A stretch of 64,000 nt of DNA from Planctomycetaceae bacterium (lineage in GTDB: Bacteria > Planctomycetota > Planctomycetia > Pirellulales > Thermoguttaceae). The notes below the pieces were generated by a model. That model had not been told where the DNA came from and made no database searches. It saw nothing but the letters and a program-made list of their open reading frames with translations. Shown here one piece after another: positions 1-8,858 of this stretch (its first letter is position 1; every line of letters begins with the position of its first letter). The stretch spans positions 34,698-98,697 of the forward strand of contig JAISLW010000268.1 in assembly GCA_031277105.1 (NCBI GenBank), in the 5' to 3' direction. The position numbers and the translations under genes are program-made.

Positions 1-23
1 GAGAAACGGGACATCATATATTA

Positions 24-992
24 TCATTCCTCTACAGTACACATCGCATAATCAGCAGTAAATTGTTTTGTTGTAGTTGTTTGTTTTACTTGATTTAGAT
101 ATATTAGTTCTTGCTCAGCTGCTTTAAGAATAGGAATAACTTTTTTAGGCGACAATATTACCGGTTCAAATAAGGAATATGTACTATTTAATCTGCTTAT
201 AGGCGACCACTTAAAAGAATATTCCACTTCTAAATTATTAAATTCTGAATCTGTATCTGATTTGGCTATTTCCATTATAGATTCCATTATAGAAATCAAT
301 GATCTGCACAAATCGGCATTAAATCCATTTCGATAATTTTTAACAATTATCGACCGTTCGCCATGTAACGTAGCATCAACGACGTCTTTTATACCAATAG
401 CAATACGTTCTGTTACTCTTCTTACCTGATTAGGTATATCTACTGATATACCAAAACTCCCTCTAAACGTATGCCCAAAAAGACAATTTTCAGCAATTTT
501 TTTACTGTACTTTACTGCATGATCCGATGGCATAAGAACATAATTTGTATTATTTGGTTCAACTTGATCTTTTACCATAAAATCCATTTGAACCGTTTTT
601 TGTATCATATCATACGTACTATTTAAAAAAGAGGTCATAAAATTCAAAGGAATACCATACATTCGACTTTTTTTATTAGTCGTAATAAATCGTTGTTGTA
701 AAATATCATAATCGTACAAAAACACTTCATTAAGAATATCAGTCTCGTCTACGCTTCTGACATTCGCTATACGTTGAATCGCACGTAACACAGCAAAATT
801 TGAATCAGAAAAAGAATCATCGACAGGCACATCAATAAGTAAACCTTTCTTATTGTATTGTAATGTCCCATAAGTAACAATATTCGGATTATCCTGTTCT
901 ATCTTTTTCCAGCCTGTGTTGGAAAGATATTTAGTAAACAGAGAAACGTCAGGCAATGATTCTGGCAAAATTTTAGTATTAAATTCAAACAT
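24..992 (-). CDS. Conserved-looking hypothetical protein, partner of DUF4365-like gene
   Basis: A 322-residue protein I do not recognise with certainty. It has no signal peptide, membrane segment or nucleotide-binding motif that I can see, and looks like a soluble mixed alpha/beta protein. It lies 14 bases downstream of the DUF4365-like nuclease gene on the same strand, so the two are probably co-transcribed and may act together. Pairs of a DUF4365-type protein with an uncharacterised protein of about 300 residues suggest a defence or counter-defence unit; this is inference from context only. Confidence 0.75.
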   Translation of the reverse strand: MFEFNTKILPESLPDVSLFTKYLSNTGWKKIEQDNPNIVTYGTLQYNKKGLLIDVPVDDSFSDSNFAVLRAIQRIANVRSVDETDILNEVFLYDYDILQQRFITTNKKSRMYGIPLNFMTSFLNSTYDMIQKTVQMDFMVKDQVEPNNTNYVLMPSDHAVKYSKKIAENCLFGHTFRGSFGISVDIPNQVRRVTERIAIGIKDVVDATLHGERSIIVKNYRNGFNADLCRSLISIMESIMEIAKSDTDSEFNNLEVEYSFKWSPISRLNSTYSLFEPVILSPKKVIPILKAAEQELIYLNQVKQTTTTKQFTADYAMCTVEE

Positions 993-1006
993 AAATTATC
1001 AACTCC

Positions 1007-1531
1007 CTATAAATTTTCCGTTTTTTCTCTTTCAACTTGTCTCAATTTTTCAATCTCTTCAATTATTACTTCAGGGGTAAGAATCTTTTCAAAATATACT
1101 GTAACATTTGACTTGTTACTCGTTTTTGGCGTTTTATATGAAAAATATTTCCAATAACAACATTTACGTAAAATTAAACTTCCAGTAGAAATTGTTACCC
1201 ATTCCGATTCATTACGAGGCAGTACAAGCAAAATTAACATAATTGGTTTATAACGCATACATAATTTATTATAGACATCAGCGTCAATAGTACAAGAAGC
1301 GCCTCCTTCACATTCTTTAGCATTTTTTGATGCTTTTAGTTGAAAGGGAATTTCTATGCCATCATCATAGAGTTTACCAGTATCATTATCCTTTGACACA
1401 CTGAAAAAACGTCCGTCTGTACCATAATCAAATTCAGATTCATTAATAGTAATATTAACGCTCGCTTTTGCAGCTAAAGCCGACATGTAGGAACGATGAA
1501 TCAATTCTTCACGATGTTGTAATAGCAACAT
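1007..1531 (-). CDS. DUF4365-like PD-(D/E)XK nuclease-fold protein
   Basis: The segment EFDYGTDGRFF followed about 25 residues later by IPFQLKAS fits the E/D-x-G-x-D-G ... Q-x-K signature of DUF4365 proteins, which have a PD-(D/E)XK restriction-nuclease fold. I chose the ATG at 1531 because the protein then starts directly with the helix before the motif; a GTG at 1570 would add 13 residues, and neither start has a clear ribosome-binding site. The stop lies 14 bases before the next gene. Family membership is read from the motif; the substrate is unknown. Confidence 0.65.
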   Translation of the reverse strand: MLLLQHREELIHRSYMSALAAKASVNITINESEFDYGTDGRFFSVSKDNDTGKLYDDGIEIPFQLKASKNAKECEGGASCTIDADVYNKLCMRYKPIMLILLVLPRNESEWVTISTGSLILRKCCYWKYFSYKTPKTSNKSNVTVYFEKILTPEVIIEEIEKLRQVEREKTENL

Positions 1532-1692
1532 GATAAGATTATTACAGTTTATATCAAAATACGAAATCACAAATTAAATATTAGTGAAAACAAAGAGCAT
1601 TTATTGACTATCGACTTAACAAAACAAAAACTTGAATAAAGATAGAAATATTTTGTACATGACCGTTTTACGTCTAAACGTCCCTAATACAT

Positions 1693-2751
1693 TTATGCAT
1701 AAAATTTAATTTTACTCCAACTGCCTGGTAACGAAACAGTAGACCAATTAACCGCATTAGACGAATATGCAATTTTATCAGTTGCAACCGCAACAAATGT
1801 ACCAGAACCATAAGCCACACTACGCCAATCGCCAGGCAAATCAATAATCACCCAATCCAGAGACGAATAGTCTGAAAAAGACGCGTATGCAATCACGTTA
1901 GACCCAACGCCAACAAATTTATTAGAATCACAAGTCACACCCTGAAGAGACGACATACCGCTTGGATACGACTTTATTACTCCATTGGACAAAAATGAAA
2001 AATCTGATGGACTAGAACTAAAATACACATAACCATGCGAACCGACAATTACACCCCGTCCCTCCTTGTATATTATATCCGTCCACTTATAACTACGAGC
2101 AGATGTACCCCCAATAGTACCAAATTGCCACCACGTGCCGTAAGATGACCAATTTGACGTGAAGCAAAAATTACACACATCATCCATTTTCGTACTAGAA
2201 TCCGCATCAGGTCTTTGACCAACTACAACACACACGGCATCCGTGATTGCCATTGCATTCCAATAACCAGCCACAGCCATTACAGCACCATCTATTTCAG
2301 GAATAATTGATTCGAGTATATACTCAGGTCTTGTCCAACTCCAGTCGAAAACGCCTAATGACATTATTCCACTCACAAGATAAACGCCTGCCGTTGCCCT
2401 ATATAAACTGCCTTTGCACTCGATATTAGTTAATTCTCTTGTCAACCCCTTCCAAGTTACTTTATCTTTTGCATATACAGAGGATGCCCCAGCGCCTGCA
2501 ATAACAACATTATCGTTATGGTTAAATGCCACACCGCGTAATTGACCGGACTTAATCGCTTCTGTAATAGTCCAATTCAATACATCTGAACCAATTGTAT
2601 ATGCCACATTTTTACCGCCTGTCATTATAAAACCGTCTGCAAAGAACGGTATCATATTTCCCCATACTTTTTTCCCGTTGTAGATAGCGTTGACGTGGTG
2701 TCCGTTCCAGATTGGTTTTGCAATGTGTATTCCGTTGTAAATAGCGCCCAT
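1693..2751 (-). CDS. Tail-fibre-like protein with beta-propeller-type repeats
   Basis: A 352-residue protein with recurring blocks of the form W-x-x-V-A-Y-G-x-G-x-F-V-A-V followed by I-A-Y-S-S-x-x-x-x-W. This is the spacing of the BNR/photosystem-repeat type found in phage receptor-binding and tail-fibre proteins. The N-terminus (IYNGIHIAKPIWNGHHVNAI) is rich in short Y-N-G/W-N-G turns, as in tail-tip attachment regions. It heads a run of tail-fibre-like genes and probably faces the host surface. Receptor unknown. Confidence 0.7.
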   Translation of the reverse strand: MGAIYNGIHIAKPIWNGHHVNAIYNGKKVWGNMIPFFADGFIMTGGKNVAYTIGSDVLNWTITEAIKSGQLRGVAFNHNDNVVIAGAGASSVYAKDKVTWKGLTRELTNIECKGSLYRATAGVYLVSGIMSLGVFDWSWTRPEYILESIIPEIDGAVMAVAGYWNAMAITDAVCVVVGQRPDADSSTKMDDVCNFCFTSNWSSYGTWWQFGTIGGTSARSYKWTDIIYKEGRGVIVGSHGYVYFSSSPSDFSFLSNGVIKSYPSGMSSLQGVTCDSNKFVGVGSNVIAYASFSDYSSLDWVIIDLPGDWRSVAYGSGTFVAVATDKIAYSSNAVNWSTVSLPGSWSKIKFYA

Positions 2752-2834
2752 GATCTTTAAAAGTTAGGTGGTTAATTGTTTGGACTATGATTTTTTTGGT
2801 TTTTATGAGGTTTTTGAGAGACAATAATTGTTTT

Positions 2835-3524
2835 TTAATCCTCCAAGTAATAGCAAAGAATATTGTTGTTTCCTGCCGCTGTTGTTGCTGCGGATTCGGA
2901 CGCGAACATTGTTTCGTGCGTTTTCATGCCTCTGTGTACATGGTCTTCTTTTGCGTACTTTACACTTGTACCAACAGCAGCAGTCCCCAACGGTTGCGGC
3001 GCTGCCGTCGCTGGTTGAATTGCAGCCGGTATTGTCGGTTTATTTAATATTTGCGCAACGCCACTCGTTGCAGCCCAATCCGCATTCACTTGAGCAGATG
3101 CAACATCAGGCTTGTCAGTCAAATCGTTGTAACTGATTTTTTTAGAATTTACGCCGTTATGATCGTGTCCACTTGTTGCGTTAAATCTATCAGTCAAATC
3201 TGGAGGAATCGTCGGCGTGTTGAGAATGTTTTCATATTCAATTTTTTTAGAATTTTCACCATCGTGATCGTGTCCACTTGTTGCGTTAAATTGACCAGTT
3301 AAATCCGGAGGAATCGTCGGCGTGTTGAGAATGTTTTCATATTCAATTTTTTTAGAATTTTCACCATCGTGATCATGCCCAACATCGGGATCGGTTGTTT
3401 GACCTACAGTTGTATCAATTGCGTCTAACCTCGCAATAAGATCGTCAAACTCGTCTCTTATCACTTCCAACGCTTGCCGTAAATTTGACTCCGTTACCTT
3501 CTTGACCACTTTGCTATCCCACAA
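2835..3524 (-). CDS. Tail-fibre-like protein with GHDHDG repeats
   Basis: A 229-residue fibrous protein. After a short coiled-coil start (residues 1-45) it carries two nearly identical 35-residue repeats and a third divergent one, each with GHDHDGENSKKIEY or a variant and then ILNTPTIPPDL. The C-terminal part has AVGTSVKYAKEDHVH, a motif common in phage tail fibres and collar proteins. His/Asp clusters suggest metal-stabilised trimer turns (inference). The repeats are also near-identical at DNA level with a period of 105 bases, so copy number could vary by recombination. Confidence 0.75.
   Translation of the reverse strand: MWDSKVVKKVTESNLRQALEVIRDEFDDLIARLDAIDTTVGQTTDPDVGHDHDGENSKKIEYENILNTPTIPPDLTGQFNATSGHDHDGENSKKIEYENILNTPTIPPDLTDRFNATSGHDHNGVNSKKISYNDLTDKPDVASAQVNADWAATSGVAQILNKPTIPAAIQPATAAPQPLGTAAVGTSVKYAKEDHVHRGMKTHETMFASESAATTAAGNNNILCYYLED
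3160..3385 (-). repeat. Tandem 105-base repeats inside a tail-fibre gene
   Basis: The segment GAGGAATCGTCGGCGTGTTG starts near 3202 and again near 3307, embedded in about 105 bases of almost identical sequence that encode the 35-residue GHDHDG unit. Higher divergence at the 3160 end marks an older copy. Confidence 0.8.
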
Positions 3525-3624
3525 TTAAAAAAATTTTAAACTGTCCTTACTTGAAATTGAATTTACATTCTCACGCCGTAACCGTTCACTGAAAATTTGT
3601 TTAGTAATTACGTTTTGGCTGTTT

Positions 3625-3762
3625 TTTGAGGGACAAGTGGGACAGGAGGAACAAATGGGACAATTTTTGTTGCAAAAAACCTTTCTCATAATTCCGAATT
3701 CCGAATTTCCTCCCCTACACTCTATTCTCTAAAACTTGTCGCTTAAATTTCCGTGAACGTTT
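3625..3762. repeat. Dispersed intergenic repeat, copy 1
   Basis: The gap 3525-3771 has no gene. It contains a GGGACAAGTGGGACA-type block followed about 90 bases later by CGCTTAAATTTCCGTGAACG. A diverged copy in the same order lies at 26960-27095. The purpose is unknown; both copies end close to the 3' end of the next upstream-side gene. Confidence 0.65.
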
Positions 3763-3771
3763 ACACAATAT

Positions 3772-4512
3772 TTATCGCAAAATATTCAACGTAAAATTAG
3801 CCGCAACATATTTACCTTGACTGTCAACAGCAAAAATCGCCGCGTAATAATCGCCACTCGATAGCGAACCCGATGTAACGCCCGTTTCACCCGCCGCAAC
3901 TACTACATCACGAACATACACAAAATTAACATCATATATTCTAGCCGTAACTACAGGCAAAACATCAACGTTGACCATGTTAAAATGAGCAGCATTGTCA
4001 GAATAAAATTTGTACAACGCAAACGTTACGCCTTGAACATTGGGATACTCGCCGTCCTCCGGTATAAGCGTCGTCGCAACACCGTCAACATACGCCGCCG
4101 TCCCCACGCCTACGTTGATCAACAACATTTGCAATACCTCTTCTTCCGACAAGCCTTCGCCAAATTTCTCCTTAACAGAATTAGCCAATTCAGACAAATC
4201 AATCGGATTAGTTGTAAAATTACGCGGCAAACCCTCTATCTTCGTCGTGTAACTCCACGCAAAAACACCTTCCGATACTTCCGCATAATCATACCTTGAA
4301 ATATCGCCCTCATGCGGCGCCGCATCCGATTGGACATACGCATAATCGCCTACACGCGGATTAGATATTGCCGATAACGCCGTTACATTCGCCACACTGT
4401 TGCGAAACCTACTGCCTGCCGCCAAAACCGCAACCTTGCCGTCAACATAACTCTTCACTCCCGACAACGATTGCTCCAAATTTTCCGGATAAACTACTTT
4501 TTGAACCGCCAT
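3772..4512 (-). CDS. Tail-fibre/baseplate-type structural protein
   Basis: A 246-residue protein related to its neighbours at 4623-5357 and 5419-6075. All three start with a short amphipathic helix (here YPENLEQSLSGVKSYVDGK) and then a beta-rich region. It shares with the 4623-5357 protein the segment NFTTNPIDLSEL and a stretch ending in a leucine-rich helix (EEVLQMLLINVGVG), and its C-terminal third looks like an all-beta carbohydrate-binding or fibronectin-like domain. The repeated architecture points to paralogous tail-fibre or baseplate appendages. Confidence 0.65.
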   Translation of the reverse strand: MAVQKVVYPENLEQSLSGVKSYVDGKVAVLAAGSRFRNSVANVTALSAISNPRVGDYAYVQSDAAPHEGDISRYDYAEVSEGVFAWSYTTKIEGLPRNFTTNPIDLSELANSVKEKFGEGLSEEEVLQMLLINVGVGTAAYVDGVATTLIPEDGEYPNVQGVTFALYKFYSDNAAHFNMVNVDVLPVVTARIYDVNFVYVRDVVVAAGETGVTSGSLSSGDYYAAIFAVDSQGKYVAANFTLNILR

Positions 4513-4622
4513 AATATTTTAGGGGTTAGGGTTTAGGGGGTAGGGAATAGTTTTTTACATTCCCTACACCCCGACCACTAACGTCAATGAATTATTGTCA
4601 AAAATTAAATTTTGATTATGAA

Positions 4623-5357
4623 TTAAATTCCGCTTACAAACTTGAACGTTGCCGCCGAAATCTCGCCCGTCGCAGTCAACACCGATGATACTTTAACATA
4701 ATAAATCCCGTCATACGCAGTCGTATCAAGATAAGTAGTCGTATCTGTTCCCGCAAACGAAATCGACGTTACTTCCGCAAACGCCGCATCATAAACCGTA
4801 ACCGTATAAGTATGAACCGCCGCCTTGTCCGATAACGACCAACGAATATCGCCAGGCGTAGATTCAACCTTGAAAAATTGCGTAGTCGTATAAATCTCCG
4901 ACGTAAACAAACTGCTACTAAACGTACCCAAATCGACAGCGCCCTCAAACGGATTAAGAAAACCAGTATCAATCAATAATTCCATAACCTCATTAGAATT
5001 TAACGCCGCCGTCGCCAACGAATCTAACAACGTTTGCAACGCCGTATCCAATTCATCTATCGTAATCGGATTAGTTGTAAAATCACGATTGTCAATTTCT
5101 ATCGCCGTAATATATTCCCAACCTTCGCCGTCATACTTGTAAATCGATGATTGACCGTCGTTGCTCTCATCATTCAATACTATCGCCAAATCACGAACCA
5201 ACGGATCAACAATCGAACTTAAACCCGCAACAGATTCAACAAAATCCCGCACTCGAAAACTATTCGCTGCATTCGGCGTTGACCGCTCATCAATATAAAT
5301 TTTAATCGACGTTAAAAACGCTTCCTGATTAGCAGCGTCTATAAATTTTTTCGCCAT
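4623..5357 (-). CDS. Tail-fibre/baseplate-type structural protein, paralog
   Basis: A 244-residue paralog of the preceding protein: NQEAFLTSIKIYIDERSTPN helix, then NFTTNPITIDEL, then EVMELLIDTGFLNP, then a C-terminal beta domain (about residues 150-244) with YTVTVYDAAFAEVTSISF. The same helix plus LIDTG module reappears in the protein at 39697-40236, linking that distant gene to the tail set. Role inferred from architecture and location. Confidence 0.65.
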   Translation of the reverse strand: MAKKFIDAANQEAFLTSIKIYIDERSTPNAANSFRVRDFVESVAGLSSIVDPLVRDLAIVLNDESNDGQSSIYKYDGEGWEYITAIEIDNRDFTTNPITIDELDTALQTLLDSLATAALNSNEVMELLIDTGFLNPFEGAVDLGTFSSSLFTSEIYTTTQFFKVESTPGDIRWSLSDKAAVHTYTVTVYDAAFAEVTSISFAGTDTTTYLDTTAYDGIYYVKVSSVLTATGEISAATFKFVSGI

Positions 5358-5418
5358 AAATTACTCCATGTTATAATTAAAGCGACATCCCGTTTAAGGA
5401 TGTCGCTCCCCCTGTTTT

Positions 5419-6075
5419 TTACTCACCGCCAAAAATACTTGCTATCAACGCGTCAACTTCCGCATTCGTCATCGCAACGACAGTATCACCGTCAATCACA
5501 CTGATACTTTCCACTTTCAAATCCGTGTAAGCGTGCGAAGCCATAACAGACGATTCAATTATGCCGCCTAACAATTCATAAACATGAATTAAATCAAGTA
5601 CGCCGTGATTTGTTATCGCTATATTTGTCGCTTTGGCAAAACCAGTCAATACAGGCGCGTCAAACGTTTCAGTCCAAGCGCCGTCAAAACCATACTTCGT
5701 AACATACGTAGCGCTAATCCAACCGTTAGTCGAATTGTATATGTCTTGAACGGAAACATATTCGCTGTCGTCGGCGCTCGATCTGAATAATCCCAAATGC
5801 GTAGTTTCGCCGCCGTCATTAGTCCAAAAACCAAAAAATAAATCAGGTTGACCATTGACCAACGCATAATCAGCAGCAACATCACCCGAAAACGGAGTCA
5901 ACACAGGCTCCGTTGAAGTTTCAAACGCCAACGTTACGCCGCGCGGAACTGCCAAACTCGGAGTCCACGTATAATTCGACGCTTCTATTTTATTCGCCTT
6001 GCGTGCGTCTATAATACCCCACGCATTACTTAAAGCCCGCTGCAAATTAGCAGGATTGACAATTGTTACAGCCAT
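5419..6075 (-). CDS. Tail-fibre/baseplate-type structural protein, paralog
   Basis: A 218-residue protein with the same type of N-terminus (IVNPANLQRALSNAWGIIDA) as the two genes upstream of it in transcription. It has a different central beta domain and a C-terminal helix (VVAMTNAEVDALIASIFGG). That C-terminal pattern recurs in the next protein (VVALTNDEVDLITNLIFNS), which suggests a shared docking or oligomerisation helix. Likely a virion appendage. Confidence 0.65.
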   Translation of the reverse strand: MAVTIVNPANLQRALSNAWGIIDARKANKIEASNYTWTPSLAVPRGVTLAFETSTEPVLTPFSGDVAADYALVNGQPDLFFGFWTNDGGETTHLGLFRSSADDSEYVSVQDIYNSTNGWISATYVTKYGFDGAWTETFDAPVLTGFAKATNIAITNHGVLDLIHVYELLGGIIESSVMASHAYTDLKVESISVIDGDTVVAMTNAEVDALIASIFGGE

Positions 6076-6086
6076 AATAATTCCTT

Positions 6087-6326
6087 TTAAACTGAATTAA
6101 AAATTAAATTAGTTATTAAATCAACTTCATCATTCGTCAACGCAACAACATCGATTTCGCCGTTGCCGCCGCCGTCGCCTTGAGTTACCCAATATTCTGT
6201 ATCCGTTACAAGAATATTAGGCGGCACATCCCTAATCGCCTGATACAAATATTTGCCAGACGTTACTTTAGCGCCAGCGCCATACGGTATTGCCGGATTA
6301 TGTTCAATAAACAATGAAACTGTCAT
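6087..6326 (-). CDS. Small tail-associated protein
   Basis: 79 residues if started at the ATG at 6326; a TTG start at 6338 would add four residues. The segment KYLYQAIRDVPPNILVTDTEYWV is the kind of short aromatic strand pattern seen in phage fibre carbohydrate-binding modules. The C-terminal VVALTNDEVDLITNLIF matches the end of the neighbouring 218-residue protein. It probably assembles with the tail-fibre proteins around it. Confidence 0.6.
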   Translation of the reverse strand: MTVSLFIEHNPAIPYGAGAKVTSGKYLYQAIRDVPPNILVTDTEYWVTQGDGGGNGEIDVVALTNDEVDLITNLIFNSV

Positions 6327-6382
6327 AAATAACAACAAAACAAAAAAACACTATAACAAATTACCACTTTCCTGTGTCAAAT

Positions 6383-7639
6383 TTACCAATACGCTTTTAT
6401 GCCTAATTGTTTGAATTGTTTTATTGCTAAACGCCACGTAAATAAACTGTCTAAACCGTTGTACAACAATAATTGCTCGATTGGGATTTCATGCAACTTG
6501 TTCAATTTGTCCACACTGGAAATATACGGTTTGACCGGATCGTCATAACCACTTACGCCAAAATTAACCAACGTCTGAAACTTCAAACCACATACCCCCC
6601 GCCTGCAATCCAATATATGCGAATTCAAAAACGTATCCGCGTACCAATTATTGACCGAAACGCCAAACCAAACATTACTCCATCTATCCTCAAACTTCAA
6701 ATTATGCGCTATCTTGGGAATCCCCGATTGCAAAAAAGTACGCCAAACCGGAATAATATCCGGCGTCATCGGAAACGCTACCGTCTCAAAAACCTTCTTA
6801 TAACCGCCTAAACAAACCGAAGCCGATAACACTCGCGAATTAGATACTTCAGGCTTCAAACAATTCGTCTCATAATCGAAAGCCGCATAACCCTTGTCAA
6901 AATTGCCGATATATTGCAATATTTCAGATATTTCATTTTTAGCGTATAACAATTTGACTTGATTTTGCGGCTCGATTTCACACGTTCCAAACGGGCGCTT
7001 GTCAATTACCCGCTTAATATTTTCGATATGTTTGTTAAACCACAAAGCGGCAACTACACCCGAACCCCGCATCGCCGATATATCGCCGCCGCCATATTCC
7101 ACTACCGAATCATAATCATACGTCGGACATATCCACGCATTCCAACGTTTCGACGGAATTTGACAACCGTAATAACGAACCGCATCGCCAACTTCCAAAC
7201 CACTAAAAGCGCCAGATAATACAGATTGAACCGCAACAATACCAAGCGGAATTATTACAACAGGATTTAACTCCTTGACCGTTTTGTGTAAATTGTACAA
7301 ACAAGACGTTGCCGCTACGTCAATATTAGACGCACCGTAACAAGCAACAGCGCCAGTCAACCAACAATCATTACGCAAATCAAAATCAATATTATTAAAC
7401 GCCTCCCGCAACAATACATCCGTATCGCCAAACCACGAACCCGACGCATTGTTCATAGACGTAGGCGATCCCATTACAATCAGAATTTTTGATTTACCGT
7501 TACCGCTCGGTTGTAACGGATTGATACATTTTTTTGACGATTGCGAATTATTTTGCGATTTACGCCCGCAAGTCCCGCAACGCGCCGCTACCGGTTGTTG
7601 CAATAACTTCGATTTAATTTCACGACTAAATAACGCCAT
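6383..7639 (-). CDS. Uracil-DNA-glycosylase-like domain fused to DnaQ/PolA-type 3'-5' exonuclease
   Basis: Residues about 15-210 resemble Fe-S uracil-DNA glycosylases (families 4/5). They contain C21-x2-C24, ILIVMGSP, further cysteines at 100 and 113, and VVIIPLG. Residues about 245-418 are a DEDD exonuclease with Exo I FDYET, Exo II HNLKFED and Exo III YNGLDSLFT, so all four acidic residues are present. In SPO1-like phages a UDG-like domain precedes the exonuclease and polymerase domains of a family A polymerase; here the protein stops right after the exonuclease. A separate polymerase subunit is presumably encoded outside this window. A solitary crRNA-like repeat lies in its 5' leader. Confidence 0.75.
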   Translation of the reverse strand: MALFSREIKSKLLQQPVAARCGTCGRKSQNNSQSSKKCINPLQPSGNGKSKILIVMGSPTSMNNASGSWFGDTDVLLREAFNNIDFDLRNDCWLTGAVACYGASNIDVAATSCLYNLHKTVKELNPVVIIPLGIVAVQSVLSGAFSGLEVGDAVRYYGCQIPSKRWNAWICPTYDYDSVVEYGGGDISAMRGSGVVAALWFNKHIENIKRVIDKRPFGTCEIEPQNQVKLLYAKNEISEILQYIGNFDKGYAAFDYETNCLKPEVSNSRVLSASVCLGGYKKVFETVAFPMTPDIIPVWRTFLQSGIPKIAHNLKFEDRWSNVWFGVSVNNWYADTFLNSHILDCRRGVCGLKFQTLVNFGVSGYDDPVKPYISSVDKLNKLHEIPIEQLLLYNGLDSLFTWRLAIKQFKQLGIKAYW

Positions 7640-7734
7640 AATAAATTTAGAAAATAATAAAGAAAAATTCGGAATGCAGAATTAGAGACGTTAGTCTTTG
7701 TAAATTGGTTTTGTCCAATTGTTTTTATATCCTG

Positions 7735-7766
7735 ATCTACGATAGTAGAAATTAAGTAATACTTCT
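7735..7766 (-). ncRNA. Solitary Cas12a-repeat-like unit in a 5' leader
   Basis: On the minus strand positions 7754-7735 read TAATTTCTACTATCGTAGAT. This has the UCUAC-loop-GUAGA stem and A/U flanks of the Cas12a crRNA handle. It is preceded by AGAAGTAT, the right arm of the accessory hairpin seen in fuller copies at 49.9 and 63.6 kb; the left arm is missing here. It lies between the clamp-like gene and the UDG-exonuclease gene. Confidence 0.7.
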
Positions 7767-7826
7767 AAAAAAAACAAATGACCCAAGAATACAAACATAA
7801 TTCCGCATCCCAAATTCCAAAAATTT

Positions 7827-8858
7827 TTACGCTTTTTTCACTTCCGTAATATACGTCATTACGCCGTCGTCGATCAAAATACAATCTTCACAAACTGTAC
7901 AAATATCGAACTTACCCAATAAATCTAATAACAATTTCGGATGTACTTTGAAAGTTACGCTGGCGCCGGAATATGCTACTGGATATTTTGATTTGAACCA
8001 ACCGTACAAGCCTTCGCCTTTCATTTCAATTTGACTGCGTTCAGGGTTAAACGTAACAGTTATTTCATCCGAACCTCGCATATTTTCTTTGCTAAAAACA
8101 AAAGCGGTTTCAATTGAATCCCGCAACCCGTCTGGAAAAGTAACATCAACGCCGCTGCGTTTCTTGTTAATTATCGGGTCAACAGGAACGTCATACGAAA
8201 CATTATGCCGCCTGCAATCTATATGCAAACCGTGAATATTTCTGAAATGTAACCAATTGCTTGTTACCGAATATTCAGTTACGCCCATTTTTAGTATTGA
8301 ACGTAAATGACCATGCCGTACCAGACACGAACCGTCTATACCAAAATCCCAACGCACTCTACACAATTGGTGCAGCGTCGCCGACTCAATATAATTGTCC
8401 GTAATATGAATTGACGATAATTGGAAGTCGTCGTTGCTTTGCGAAACGCAATCCTCGACTATTACGACGGCAGTTGCGAATTTATCCGGCAACGGTCGCC
8501 AAACGGCGCTCGCAGAACGTTCTAATATGTCTATCGGCAACATCAAATTCGGATCGCACTTTATACCCGCTTCAACTTTATCGCCCCTTATAATCAATTC
8601 CGATTCACGCTGTTCTAACGTAACCGTCGCATCTGTTAATTTTGATAAAACTTTGAAAAACGGCTCGGCGACAACAGCGCCCGTTATACCCAAATCCAAC
8701 GGCACAAAACAAGCGATATTTTCGTTAAACGTATAAGCCCATTTGCTAGCGCCGTCAAACGCTATACAATCCGATTGTTCTATTACTTCCTTGTCAGTCA
8801 GACCCGGCTTCAACAATTCCAAATCCGCCAACAATTGACTACGATCAACATTTTCCAT
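7827..8858 (-). CDS. Sliding-clamp-like protein (DNA polymerase III beta type)
   Basis: A 343-residue protein that reads like a beta-clamp homolog of large phages, judged by length and pattern. The N-terminus VDRSQLLADLELLKPGLTDK begins a repeating beta-alpha-beta pattern, with FFKVLSKLTDATVTLEQRES early and VTFKVHPKLLLDLLGKFDIC near the C-terminus. It would encircle DNA and tether the replicative polymerase. It overlaps the upstream gene by 14 bases and is followed by the exonuclease subunit, which fits a replication operon. Assignment is by overall pattern; there is no single diagnostic motif. Confidence 0.55.
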   Translation of the reverse strand: MENVDRSQLLADLELLKPGLTDKEVIEQSDCIAFDGASKWAYTFNENIACFVPLDLGITGAVVAEPFFKVLSKLTDATVTLEQRESELIIRGDKVEAGIKCDPNLMLPIDILERSASAVWRPLPDKFATAVVIVEDCVSQSNDDFQLSSIHITDNYIESATLHQLCRVRWDFGIDGSCLVRHGHLRSILKMGVTEYSVTSNWLHFRNIHGLHIDCRRHNVSYDVPVDPIINKKRSGVDVTFPDGLRDSIETAFVFSKENMRGSDEITVTFNPERSQIEMKGEGLYGWFKSKYPVAYSGASVTFKVHPKLLLDLLGKFDICTVCEDCILIDDGVMTYITEVKKA

